This document shows positions 33,738 through 42,541 of a DNA stretch of 64,000 bases, piece after piece. The position numbers and the translations under genes were made by a program. The stretch's first letter is position 1. Every line of letters begins with the position of its first letter. The notes beneath the pieces were generated by a model. That model was given only the letters and a program-made list of their open reading frames with translations, ran no database searches and was not told the origin of the DNA. The stretch comes from an uncultured Eubacteriales bacterium (GTDB lineage: Bacteria > Bacillota > Clostridia > Christensenellales > CAG-138), in contig UQWD01000004.1 of assembly GCA_900544555.1 (NCBI GenBank), forward strand, positions 62,001 to 126,000, given 5' to 3'.

Positions 33738-34580
33738 TTAAGTCGTTATAATCTCCGCTTTGCATGTAGAAACAAATGTGGGATCATTATCACTAGGACC
33801 AACTAAAACCAATACTCCAAATTCGTTAATCCGTACGGTACCCTGTGCAACAGTCTGACCGCCAGCGTTTATATCAGCATCTGTTCCAACCGGTAAAAAT
33901 GACCGGATGGCACTCTCGCAGTCAGCTCCACATCCCTCGGGGGCCGGGACCGGTGCGGGGAGATATGTGATAGCGTCATTGTAAGTGGCGCTGGTAACCC
34001 TCACAGACGCAATCCGGCAGATGGATATTGTTTCCTGTATAACTCCCTGACTATTCACCAATTGGAAAGCTCCTGAATTAGGATTAGTGTTAGGTGGGGG
34101 AAGAAGCGAGCCTGGACGCCCAATGGCATTGTTACCGCTTTCCATGGCCACCACAATGGTGTCATTCGGGTATAAATCAATGATTTGCTGTAAGATGTTC
34201 CTCATTTGCTGTACGCAGAAACACTCAACAGCATCACCGCTAGTGCCCGTCGCACCTGTGGGCCCCGTCGCTCCAGTCGGCCCCGTAGGTCCAGTCGGCC
34301 CTGTCGGACCCGTCGCTCCAGTCGGCCCCGTAGGTCCAGTCGGCCCTGTCGGACCCGTCGCCCCAGTGCCGGGACCCGTGGGCCCCGTCGGGCCTGTCGG
34401 ACCCGTAGGTCCAGTCGCGCCAGTGCCCGTAACTCCTGTTGCGCCGGTTGCACCCGTGGGCCCTGTCGGGCCTGTCGGACCCGTAGGTCCCGGTAGGCAT
34501 ATCGGCCTGCAGCAGCAGTTACATAACAGGTTTCCGCATCTGGAACAGACGCCTCTCATGTCGCATTTATTGTTTGCCAT
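33738..34580 (-). CDS. Collagen-repeat spore-surface protein, second copy
   Basis: 280 residues: Cys-rich N-terminus CSRCGNLLCNCCCRP almost identical to that of the neighbour, about 95 residues of collagen triplets (GPT/GAT), then a different C-terminal domain of about 155 residues starting VECFCVQQMRNILQQIIDLY and containing VAMESGNNAIGRPGSLLPP, GCGADCESAIRSF and a Cys near the end. The C-terminal domain is not BclA-like. It probably co-assembles with its neighbour through the shared N-terminus. GGAGTGAACATAC precedes the ATG. Confidence 0.88.
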   Translation of the reverse strand: MANNKCDMRGVCSRCGNLLCNCCCRPICLPGPTGPTGPTGPTGATGATGVTGTGATGPTGPTGPTGPTGPGTGATGPTGPTGPTGPTGATGPTGPTGPTGPTGATGPTGATGTSGDAVECFCVQQMRNILQQIIDLYPNDTIVVAMESGNNAIGRPGSLLPPPNTNPNSGAFQLVNSQGVIQETISICRIASVRVTSATYNDAITYLPAPVPAPEGCGADCESAIRSFLPVGTDADINAGGQTVAQGTVRINEFGVLVLVGPSDNDPTFVSTCKAEIITT

Positions 34581-34930
34581 GTATGTTCACTCCATTTTGC
34601 ATATTATTATTGAAGACAATATTAATTATTGGTATATGTCTTCATAATCAATATATTTTAGAGTGTACTCAACTGTGAGTAGAAGCAATTCCGCTGAAAA
34701 TCATATTATGTTATTCAATAAATACATCCTTATTATTTGAAGATTAAATGCTTTCATGATAACAAAGGATAAAAAAGCTGACAAATCCAGGCTTAACAGA
34801 TGATAAATCATGAGTAAAATAGGTCTATTATTTACAAGCGGCTCCTGATAAATTCCCCATGTACTACTTTTTTAGAAACGCTAATGTTGTCAGCCGGGTC
34901 AGCTGCGCCGGTCTTATCCTCGGCCGCCCC
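34581..34930. other. AT-rich spacer upstream of second collagen-like gene
   Basis: About 350 bases. Holds the shared element at 34633-34661 and otherwise AT-rich sequence without a gene. Confidence 0.5.
34633..34661 (-). promoter_or_regulatory. Upstream element shared by both collagen-like genes (copy 2)
   Basis: TATAT-G-TCTTCATAATCA-A-TATATTTTAG on the plus strand, about 53 bases before the ATG at 34580. Near-identical to copy 1 and at matching distance. Confidence 0.55.
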
Positions 34931-35458
34931 TTATTTATTACGGTTATTGAGCGCTTGCTTCCTCGCGTAGTGAACCAGTGCAATAAAGGCGCAGATAGTT
35001 GCAAGGGCGAGTATTATAAGGTTCCAGTAACCAATCTGAGGCCAGAAGTTTTTCAACAGCGTTGCGGCAACGCTGATATTGAATAAGCCGGCGGCAATTT
35101 TTCCAAACCAATCCGCATATACCACGATTTTTTTCCTGAACAAAAGCATACCGCCAATAATCATGACCAATTCCTTGAAAAAAACGATCGCTACCATGTA
35201 AAACGGTAGCCATCCGACGCTATAAAAGCATGCCAGCGCGGTTAAAAGCATCAATTTATCAGCCAGCGGATCAAGCACTTTGCCGACATCGGTCGTCCAA
35301 CCGAAACGCCTTGCGAGGTAACCGTCCAGCAAATCGGTCAAAAAAGCCGTAGCATAAATTATGAGGCAGATGAGATATTGCTCATTTACGAAAAAATAGA
35401 TAAATGCCCCAACCATCAGGATTCGAAGCCCTGAGAGTATATTTGGTATATGCCGCAT
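34931..35458 (-). CDS. pgsA: CDP-alcohol phosphatidyltransferase, probable phosphatidylglycerophosphate synthase
   Basis: 175 residues, about five membrane spans, with the CDP-alcohol phosphotransferase motif DLLDGYLARRFG...TDVGKVLDPLADK that binds CDP-DAG and metal. Opening RHIPNILSGLRI is the PgsA form (PNxLTxxRI). The product would be phosphatidylglycerol phosphate for phospholipid and cardiolipin. Length is normal. It is monocistronic, on the minus strand. The exact alcohol (glycerol-3-phosphate versus others) is inferred from the PgsA-like start. Confidence 0.9.
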   Translation of the reverse strand: MRHIPNILSGLRILMVGAFIYFFVNEQYLICLIIYATAFLTDLLDGYLARRFGWTTDVGKVLDPLADKLMLLTALACFYSVGWLPFYMVAIVFFKELVMIIGGMLLFRKKIVVYADWFGKIAAGLFNISVAATLLKNFWPQIGYWNLIILALATICAFIALVHYARKQALNNRNK

Positions 35459-35957
35459 AAACGTAAACCCCTGTTAACTGATATTTAATCATTATTAATG
35501 ACGCCATACATTATAACGTTATTTATCAAGAAAAGCCACAATATTAACTTAAGTTTTCATAAAGATACCGCTCCCCTCTCTTTAACGACTAAACTTTATG
35601 ATATGTTTTATATGTATCATACGGTTTAGTTGTTACGTTATTGCTATCATTTGTTGATTCCTTATTTTTATGCGCCGTTCACGTTAATTAAGGTGTCACG
35701 AATTTAAGGATATAACTTAACTGTCTTTGCCTTGATAAGCAAAGGTCCCGCGAAGCTACAAAATTCATCGCCCAAAAATTTGCGGCAGTCTTGAACTATA
35801 TACAAAACACGCGCGATTAAGGGACGATAACCCTGTGAATCGTTTGAAGTTTTGGTTTATCGCAATGATTGTAGTGCCGGGTGGAAGTTTTAACGTTTCG
35901 TATGGTATAATTGATATAAAAATCCAAAGGCATACTTCGCGACAGGAGACAAATATA
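35459..35957. other. Non-coding stretch with an imperfect inverted repeat
   Basis: About 500 bases. The region 35587-35632 has an imperfect hairpin (ACTAAAC...GTTTAGT with ATGATA...TATCAT inside it). A TATAAT-like box near 35907 may serve the gene starting at 35958. No gene seen. Confidence 0.5.
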
Positions 35958-36704
35958 ATGAAACGCTTTAACCGCATACTGTTTATTATTGCGACGGCTC
36001 TGCTGGCAAGCATAGCAGCTTCGCCGGTAGTCTATGCCAATTCAGCGGAACCCCCAAGTTTCACTGTAATCGTTACTAACCCGCCTAGCGACCTGTCGTT
36101 AACACTCCAGCTTGCGGACGAAACTCAATCCGAAGCGATTGCGCTTAATAAGGAGCAAAAAGCGTGGGAAGCGTATTACAGGTTTTTTTATCATATGTCG
36201 CCTAATGTACACGCTAATATGGAAGGCGCCGTGCTTATTGTTCAGGCTGGTGAAAAAAGCTTTCAATGCCCTCTACCAGCCGGTACGTTTAACACATACA
36301 ATAACCTGTTGACGCTGGATATGGGCGCTCAAAGCCTGTCAATCGGCCAACCGCCTCTGCGCGTACCCTCGCTAATAGCAATGCGTATAGTTCTAACCCT
36401 GGTCATAGAAGGGCTTGTTTTCTTTCTGTTTGGTTTTCGGCAAAAGAAAAGCTGGCTTATTTTCTTTTATGTCAATATTATTACGCAGGGCGCGCTCAAC
36501 TTAATACTTACCGGACCCAACCTGGGCGCCTATTGGATGTTTGGCTTCATACTGGGTGAAATCGTGGTATTGGCTGTGGAGTTGTTAGCGTTTATCCCGC
36601 TTGTAAAAGAGTTTGGAAAACTCCGTACCGCAATATATACAGTCGTGGCGAACGTGGCCAGTTTAATAATTGGCGGACTGCTGCTTTCTTATTTACCGGT
36701 GTAA
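35958..36704 (+). CDS. Membrane protein with signal peptide, unknown function
   Basis: 248 residues from the ATG at 35958, which has CAGGAGACAAATATA; a longer frame begins at 35835. Signal peptide (RFNRILFIIATALLASIAAS, cleaved near VYANSAEPP), an extracytoplasmic beta-rich part of about 110 residues, and four membrane spans from about residue 140 on (IVLTLVIEGLVFFLFGF, LIFFYVNIITQGALNLIL, and others). No family recognised. It stands alone on the plus strand upstream of spoIVA on the other strand. Confidence 0.8.
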   Translation: MKRFNRILFIIATALLASIAASPVVYANSAEPPSFTVIVTNPPSDLSLTLQLADETQSEAIALNKEQKAWEAYYRFFYHMSPNVHANMEGAVLIVQAGEKSFQCPLPAGTFNTYNNLLTLDMGAQSLSIGQPPLRVPSLIAMRIVLTLVIEGLVFFLFGFRQKKSWLIFFYVNIITQGALNLILTGPNLGAYWMFGFILGEIVVLAVELLAFIPLVKEFGKLRTAIYTVVANVASLIIGGLLLSYLPV

Positions 36705-36968
36705 GCTAATCACTAAATGAGTGTTCATGAACCCTGCTATTTGAAAAACTGATGCGAATAAACATATACACAAAGAAAAAGCTGAGTAAACCCGCGCCAA
36801 GCTCGGAGCAGACGGCAATTTTTTAGAAAAGATACGGACGCCGCGGCCTGGCGCTGATTAATGTGAAAGATTATTTTTTCGCAAATTCTATTCATACCCC
36901 GTCTGGCGAATATGCTAAACAACGAAAAAGCCGGCCTGAGCCGGCTGAATTCTTAAAGCGTATGTTGC

Positions 36969-38447
36969 CTACAATAAGATGCAGATTAACCCGTTGCAGC
37001 CGTCGTTTACCATGCGCTGCAAAGTGGATTGCAGCTTCTGCCGCACATCCTCAGGCATTCTGTTCACCTTGCTCGCCATCCCCTCCTGAATCAAATCGAA
37101 TAGCGGCTTTCCGAAAATGTTTGTCTGCCAAATCTGATCCGGATCCTTTTTAAACGTATCGAGCAAATAGGCCATAAACTCTTCTGCCTGCTCCTCCGTA
37201 CCCACCAGCGGCGACACCTCGGATTCAACGTCGATCCGGATAAGGTGCAAGCCGGAAGATTTCGCCTTTAACTTTACGCCAAAACGGCTGCCCTGCTGTA
37301 CGATTTCAGGCTCTTCAAGCGCCATATCCTCCATTTTGGGATCCACCATCCCGTAGCCTGTGCGGTGCGCCATTTTCAGGGCGTCTGAAATCATATCAAA
37401 CTCTTTCTTAGCGGCCACAAATTCGCGCATAGCGCTTATCAAATGCAAATCGTCTTTTATTTCGTAACCGCATTGCTCGCCAAGCACCCTGTAAAACAGT
37501 GAATCGACCGGCTGCATTTCCATAAACACTTCGCCGCTGCCCAATTCAATTTTCTTGAGAGCAGCCGGTAAGAAATCCTCTATATTCTCAAGCGCTTCAA
37601 GAATATGATGATAATCTTTCATCCTATTCATTTTGGATACGCAGCCGTCAACCGCCTGCATTATCCTTTGCGACAACCAATGATCCGCGCCGAGCGCGTT
37701 GATCCATGAGGGCAGGCATACGCTGATCATGCGGAGCGGAAACTCCATAAGCATCTGTTCAATAATATTGAAGGCTGTATCCGCCGTCATATTCAACGCG
37801 TCCAGCGCGAGTACGGAAACGCCGTACTTCTCGCTCATGGCGTCCCTGAGCTTAATAGTATCCTCCGCGTCGGGGCTCGTTGTGTTTAGAATGATTACAA
37901 AAGGTTTGCCCTGCTCCTTAAGCTCCCTGACCACCCTCTCCTCAGCCTCAACGTAGGATGAGCGCGGTATCTGCGTAATACTGCCATCCGTAGCCATGAC
38001 GATGCCGATGGTAGAGTGTTCGGTTATAACCTTTTTAGTGCCGAGCTCGGCCGCTTCCTCAAACGGTATCTCGTAGTCAAACCAAGGAGTTCTTACCATA
38101 CGGGGCATATCGTTTTCAATATGCCCAATAGCATCCGGTATCAGATAGCCGACACAGTCCACCATCCTGACCCGGAAACCGGCGTTGCCGTTAAGCTCAA
38201 GCTCCACCGCCTCGTTTGGAACAAATTTCGGCTGTGTGGTCATGATGCTCTTGCCGGATCCGCTTTGCGGCAGCTCGTCAATCAATCGCGCTTTGACATG
38301 CTCGTTATCAATGCCCGGCAGCACCAGCAAGTCAATGAATCTCTTAATAAAAGTTGACTTTCCCGTTCTAACGGGCCCTACAACACCGATATATATATCG
38401 CCCTGTGTTCTCTGTGCAATATCGCGGTACAGATCCATTCTGTCCAT
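36969..38447 (-). CDS. spoIVA: Stage IV sporulation protein A
   Basis: 492 residues, the normal length. SpoIVA is the ATPase that polymerises on the outer forespore membrane as the platform of the spore coat. Walker A GPVRTGKST is at residues 24-32; the N-terminal TRAFAC GTPase-like part is followed by a helical middle and the conserved C-terminus (QKLQSTLQRMVNDGCNG...). AAAGGGGGCGCC precedes the ATG. It is monocistronic. Its presence marks the organism as an endospore former. The sigma-E promoter expected upstream could not be assigned with confidence. Confidence 0.97.
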   Translation of the reverse strand: MDRMDLYRDIAQRTQGDIYIGVVGPVRTGKSTFIKRFIDLLVLPGIDNEHVKARLIDELPQSGSGKSIMTTQPKFVPNEAVELELNGNAGFRVRMVDCVGYLIPDAIGHIENDMPRMVRTPWFDYEIPFEEAAELGTKKVITEHSTIGIVMATDGSITQIPRSSYVEAEERVVRELKEQGKPFVIILNTTSPDAEDTIKLRDAMSEKYGVSVLALDALNMTADTAFNIIEQMLMEFPLRMISVCLPSWINALGADHWLSQRIMQAVDGCVSKMNRMKDYHHILEALENIEDFLPAALKKIELGSGEVFMEMQPVDSLFYRVLGEQCGYEIKDDLHLISAMREFVAAKKEFDMISDALKMAHRTGYGMVDPKMEDMALEEPEIVQQGSRFGVKLKAKSSGLHLIRIDVESEVSPLVGTEEQAEEFMAYLLDTFKKDPDQIWQTNIFGKPLFDLIQEGMASKVNRMPEDVRQKLQSTLQRMVNDGCNGLICILL

Positions 38448-38917
38448 TCAGGCGCCCCCTTTCAGTCGCATTACAACCAATAAATGTATATGTGCCGTGC
38501 GGTTGATTCATGCAGGCGCATAAGAAAATATCAATAGCGCCGTCAGAGGAAAAATTCTTAAAATCGAACCTATTCTTCATATTCATTACCGGATGTTCCG
38601 TTATAATAGAGCAATTAAAAACTAAACAATCCGTGTTTGATAACAACAGCCAAACGTAAGCTTTAGCAAAGCGAACTTTCGGTTCACTCCATACTCATTG
38701 CATACCAGCCAAGAGGCAATGCATTCTTATACGTAATTAACCGGCGTAGCAAAAATGCTACGATACTATTTAAGGACTTTACTGTGGCGTCCATATTACA
38801 GCTTATTATAAAAATACTCTACTAATTAAGATTGAAAGAATCTCTTATTCAGGCGGCACTCAAGATCAGGCGGCACTCAAGATGCGGCGTCTGCAAAGCA
38901 GGCTAGGCGCACATTCA
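38448..38917. other. Non-coding stretch with a 17-bp tandem repeat
   Basis: About 470 bases. Contains a perfect two-copy tandem repeat of a 17-base unit (CAGGCGGCACTCAAGAT) at 38850-38883. No gene seen. Confidence 0.5.
38850..38883. repeat. 17-bp perfect tandem duplication
   Basis: The unit CAGGCGGCACTCAAGAT occurs twice, head to tail, 35 bases downstream of the stop of the glycerate-kinase-like gene. Confidence 0.9.
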
Positions 38918-40450
38918 TTATAACCTTTTTTTCATCTTCAGCTTAACTGAACTTATGCGCTCCACATCCCTGCCGATGCGGATCAGCCGAAACAGGCGGT
39001 CAGCCGCTTTATCAAAGCGGGCAATATATCCCTTGCCCGTATCGTTCACGGCATCTTCGGATCGTTCCAGCGCGATAACAGCCGTCTGGCCGAATGATTC
39101 AGCGTCCCTAAAATCCTCTTTAGCATCACCCATCAGAACCGCAACGGGTATTCTCCTGGCCTTGCCATACGCGATAAGCGTCGGTATTATACCAGGCGAT
39201 ACGCCTAAAGAGCCGATGGAATCCCCGCCGGTAACAATCAGTGCGGAACCCTCTATCAGCTTTTCAATATTAACGGCTTCCAGCGACGCGGTAAGGGCGA
39301 ACTTCGGCGTTGCGTTCAAAACCGCTATAAGCGCCGCGCCCATTCCACAGCACACACCCGCGCCTGCGGAAGATAAAATATCCTCGCGACCGGACGCAGA
39401 CGCCATAATTTCAGCCAAACGCGCCTCGCTGCCGGATAAGCGCCTATCCTCCCCACTATAAACAAATATAAATTCGGATTCCTTTACGCCCGGATGCAGA
39501 CGTTCCATATCGGCCCTGCTTATCTTTGCAAGCGTACCGCCGGTTTCGATAATCTCATCCCCATCCGCTGAATAAAACCGTACGCCCAACGCGCGCGCGC
39601 AGCCAACCCCCCCATCCTGAGCGATGTCATTGCTTAACCCAATTAATATCCTTCTAATTCCCTCGTCAAGCGCGCGCCGTATCAGCTCGCCCACACCATA
39701 AGTAGACGGGCCCGCACACTGCTTCCCATCCTTAAGCCCTGCGGCCTCTCCAGCTTCAATAACCGCCAGGGTTCCGTACAGCACGCCGTAGCGCGCGCGC
39801 GCTTTCTCAAAATATGCGTTTTTTACCGAAGCATAACGGTATACGCCTTTACCGGCGGTTACTATCGCTTCAAGCATACCGTCTCCGCCGTTCGTTACGG
39901 AAACCGGTATCACCTTAACGCCTGGGAAATGGCGGCGCGCGGCGATGGTAAGCCGCTTAATCGCCTCATAGGACGTTAAAAAACCACCATACGAATTGGG
40001 CGCAAGCAAAATCTTTATACGTTTTCCTACGGCACGCTTTTTGCCGTGTAACTTTGGCGCCGTAAGATTCAGCGCTTCGTCCCCCCCCGTTATTGTTCCA
40101 TTGCCGTTTACGGTGCCAAAATACTTGAGCCCTTCGACATGAGTGAGCGCATTATTTTCAATAAAAGGCCGATTATGCGTTAAATACATGCTCACGCCCG
40201 CATCGTCACGAAGCTTCTCATAAATCCTGCGCATTTCCTTTAGGCTGCCGCCCATGAGAACAACCATATATACTCCGGGATTTGTTCCGAACCTGTCGTA
40301 ATAATTACCGCCGTAAACTCGGAGGCCCTTAAGCTGAGTGACAGTTAAAACAGAAAAAATTTCGTTGAAAATACTGCGCTCCATAGCGTCGTCTACCGGT
40401 AAGCCTACCGTGTCAAAACGTATGCCAAGAGCAAATCTGGTGATATTCAT
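38918..40450 (-). CDS. Glycerate-kinase-like protein with N-terminal extension
   Basis: 510 residues. From about residue 145 it follows the glycerate kinase (GarK/GlxK) family: KILLAPNSYGGFLTSYEA, FPGVKVIPVSVTNGGDGMLE, GLSNDIAQDGGVGCARALGV, GMGAALIAVLNATPK, VTGGDSIGSLGVSPG. The first 140 or so residues (MNITRFALGIRFDTVGLPVD...) are an additional domain that I do not recognise. The substrate motif is divergent (SNDIAQDGG for GGSATNDGG), so the substrate may not be glycerate. It follows the ahcY-like gene by 14 bases, in one operon. Fusion and context suggest a link to methyl-cycle or nucleoside salvage (inferred). Confidence 0.75.
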   Translation of the reverse strand: MNITRFALGIRFDTVGLPVDDAMERSIFNEIFSVLTVTQLKGLRVYGGNYYDRFGTNPGVYMVVLMGGSLKEMRRIYEKLRDDAGVSMYLTHNRPFIENNALTHVEGLKYFGTVNGNGTITGGDEALNLTAPKLHGKKRAVGKRIKILLAPNSYGGFLTSYEAIKRLTIAARRHFPGVKVIPVSVTNGGDGMLEAIVTAGKGVYRYASVKNAYFEKARARYGVLYGTLAVIEAGEAAGLKDGKQCAGPSTYGVGELIRRALDEGIRRILIGLSNDIAQDGGVGCARALGVRFYSADGDEIIETGGTLAKISRADMERLHPGVKESEFIFVYSGEDRRLSGSEARLAEIMASASGREDILSSAGAGVCCGMGAALIAVLNATPKFALTASLEAVNIEKLIEGSALIVTGGDSIGSLGVSPGIIPTLIAYGKARRIPVAVLMGDAKEDFRDAESFGQTAVIALERSEDAVNDTGKGYIARFDKAADRLFRLIRIGRDVERISSVKLKMKKRL

Positions 40451-40464
40451 GACAATCCCTCTAC

Positions 40465-41706
40465 CTAAAAATTCCCGTTCAGATATGCCAGTTGAAGCGG
40501 CGTTAGCGTATCCAGGCCCAGCCCCATCGCGGAGAGCTTAATCATGGCTACTTCATGATCGATTTGCTCTGGAACGGGATATAAACCCGGCTTCATCAAA
40601 CGCCCGTTTTGCGCCATATAACGCGCGCTAAGGGCTTGGATAGCGAATGATAGATCCATTATTTCCGCCGGGTGGCCATTCCCGGCAACGATATTAACCA
40701 GCCTGCCGTCCGCAAGCACATTGATGATCCTCCCGTCAGCAAGGAAATAACCGTCGATAAACGGTTTTCTATTTTCAACCTTAACGGATAAAGCACGCAA
40801 ATGATCCTTATTAAATTCTACGTCAAAATGCCCGGCATTAGCAAGTATGGCGTTATGCTTCATGGCTTTAAAATGACGTTCTACGATAACGTCCTTGCAG
40901 CCGGTCGCTGTAATGAAGATATCGCCTATCGCAGCCGCATCGTCCATTTTCATTACGCGATACCCGTCCATAGCGGCTTCGAGCGCCCTATACGGGTTAA
41001 CCTCCGTAACAATTACATTGGCCCCAAGTCCCTTCGCTCGCATGGCCACGCCGCTTGAGCAAAAGCCGAAACCGGCGACAACGACTGTTTTACCCGTTAC
41101 CATGTTGTTCGTAGCGTACATAATACCATCCCAAACGGACTGGCCCGTGCCATGGCGGTTATCGAACAGGCGCTTGCAGTTTGCGTCGTTAACAGCCAGC
41201 ATGGGAAACGGAAGCGTACCCGCGAGGCTGCGGGCCTTTAATCGGCATATACCCGTAGTCGTTTCCTCACAACCCCCGATAACCTCCCCGCCAAGTTCTG
41301 GATGCGCGCCAGTGAGCATATCCACAAACTCCCCGCCGTCGTCAATTAAGATATGAGGACAAAACGAAAGCGTCCGCCTGATATGTTCACGGTATTCTTC
41401 CTCTGTCGCGCCAAACCACGCGTGAACGTCAACGCCCAGCCTGTTAAGAGCCGCGCACACATCATCCTTAGTGGATAATGGGTTTGAACCCGTAACGCTA
41501 ACCTGAGCGCCTCCCTTCTGCAGCAGCAGGCCAAGGTAAGCGGTTTTCGCCTCAAGATGTACGCATATTGAGATTCTTAAGCCGCGAAAAGGCTGTTCCA
41601 GCTTAAATCTTTCTTCCAAACTCCGCATAACGGGCATAAAATCCTTAACCCATTCAATGCGTTCAAGGCCCTGGCCGGCTAAGGAGGAATCGCGAATGGT
41701 GCTCAT
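40465..41706 (-). CDS. ahcY: Adenosylhomocysteinase
   Basis: 413 residues. Hydrolyses S-adenosylhomocysteine to adenosine and homocysteine. Motifs: EAKTAYLGLLLQKGGAQV, GGCEETTTGICRL, NDANCKRLFDNRHGTGQS (catalytic Lys/Asp region), the NAD site VVVAGFGFCSSGVA, TATGCKDVI, NAGHFDVEF and the C-terminal QIDHEVAMIKLSAMG. It is of the short archaeal/Thermotoga-like type with HGTGQS. No SAH riboswitch was recognised upstream. It leads the two-gene unit with the kinase-like protein. Confidence 0.93.
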   Translation of the reverse strand: MSTIRDSSLAGQGLERIEWVKDFMPVMRSLEERFKLEQPFRGLRISICVHLEAKTAYLGLLLQKGGAQVSVTGSNPLSTKDDVCAALNRLGVDVHAWFGATEEEYREHIRRTLSFCPHILIDDGGEFVDMLTGAHPELGGEVIGGCEETTTGICRLKARSLAGTLPFPMLAVNDANCKRLFDNRHGTGQSVWDGIMYATNNMVTGKTVVVAGFGFCSSGVAMRAKGLGANVIVTEVNPYRALEAAMDGYRVMKMDDAAAIGDIFITATGCKDVIVERHFKAMKHNAILANAGHFDVEFNKDHLRALSVKVENRKPFIDGYFLADGRIINVLADGRLVNIVAGNGHPAEIMDLSFAIQALSARYMAQNGRLMKPGLYPVPEQIDHEVAMIKLSAMGLGLDTLTPLQLAYLNGNF

Positions 41707-41962
41707 ATGCTTTATTGTTTCCTTTCTTATCCCGTCATTAAGCTATCTATTCATTTCATTATGCCATGAAAAAATACGTCGCGCAAGCTTGCTGTATGCA
41801 CCTACATTAGGCGGCAAACAAATTGTTAACCTGAAACCTCATTATATGCCTAGCTAATGCCAAGAACCCTTCTTTGCGAAAATTTACGGTTTTAAAAAAA
41901 CACCGCACGGCAAGAAACTCATTTCTTATTGAGAGGCCAAGCCGGATGACATGGTTCATACT

Positions 41963-42541
41963 CTATTGTGGAGCCGCCGATTTCAGCCTTGCCAGCATCC
42001 ATTGCGCTTCTCTGCGCTTTTTTAAAACGTATACCTTTTTACCGGAGGCTTTAGCCGACGACATCAGCCAATAATACTCTTTTTTAAATTTAGCATTGAA
42101 CCGCCATACCCACTTGAGAAACTCAAAGTCAAACCTTTCCGGGCATTCTCCGCCCATATCCGGGCGCGTTCTCCCATAGTATGCGAGCACACGCTTAATT
42201 ACGCCGGCCATGCAGACGATTCGGGCGTAATCCAGATAAATAACCGTATCGCAGCGGTTCAGCCGCATCGCAATGGTACGGTTAAAGTTACCGTCGATAA
42301 TCCATCGGCCTTGGCTGAGCGCTTCGGACAAAAGCGCGTCAAACTCCTCATCGTCGACGCTGCGCCATCCATCCCGCCAATAAAGGCGGTCTAGATGAAC
42401 CACCGGCAGATTCAGAAGTTCGCCCAGGCTGCGGGAAAGCGTTGATTTTCCGCTGCCACCGCAGCCGATTACCATGATTCGTTCGCCGAAATCTATTTCC
42501 GAATTTACACGATGCCGCGCTAGATTTTTATTTTCGTCCAT
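41963..42541 (-). CDS. P-loop kinase-like protein (FlaR/adenylate-kinase-like)
   Basis: 192 residues with GCGGSGKST (Walker A, about residues 26-34), LDRLYWRDGW, GRWIIDGNF and YLDYARIVCM, the pattern of the DNA topology modulation/FlaR family of adenylate-kinase-like proteins. The substrate is unknown. AAGGGGGCCGA precedes the ATG. It overlaps the end of the MATE gene by 22 bases, so it is translationally linked to it. Confidence 0.85.
   Translation of the reverse strand: MDENKNLARHRVNSEIDFGERIMVIGCGGSGKSTLSRSLGELLNLPVVHLDRLYWRDGWRSVDDEEFDALLSEALSQGRWIIDGNFNRTIAMRLNRCDTVIYLDYARIVCMAGVIKRVLAYYGRTRPDMGGECPERFDFEFLKWVWRFNAKFKKEYYWLMSSAKASGKKVYVLKKRREAQWMLARLKSAAPQ

Noticed and set aside
41707..41962. 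Possible SAH or SAM riboswitch before ahcY
   Set aside because: I looked for the conserved cores but could not find a convincing match in this short, AT-rich leader.
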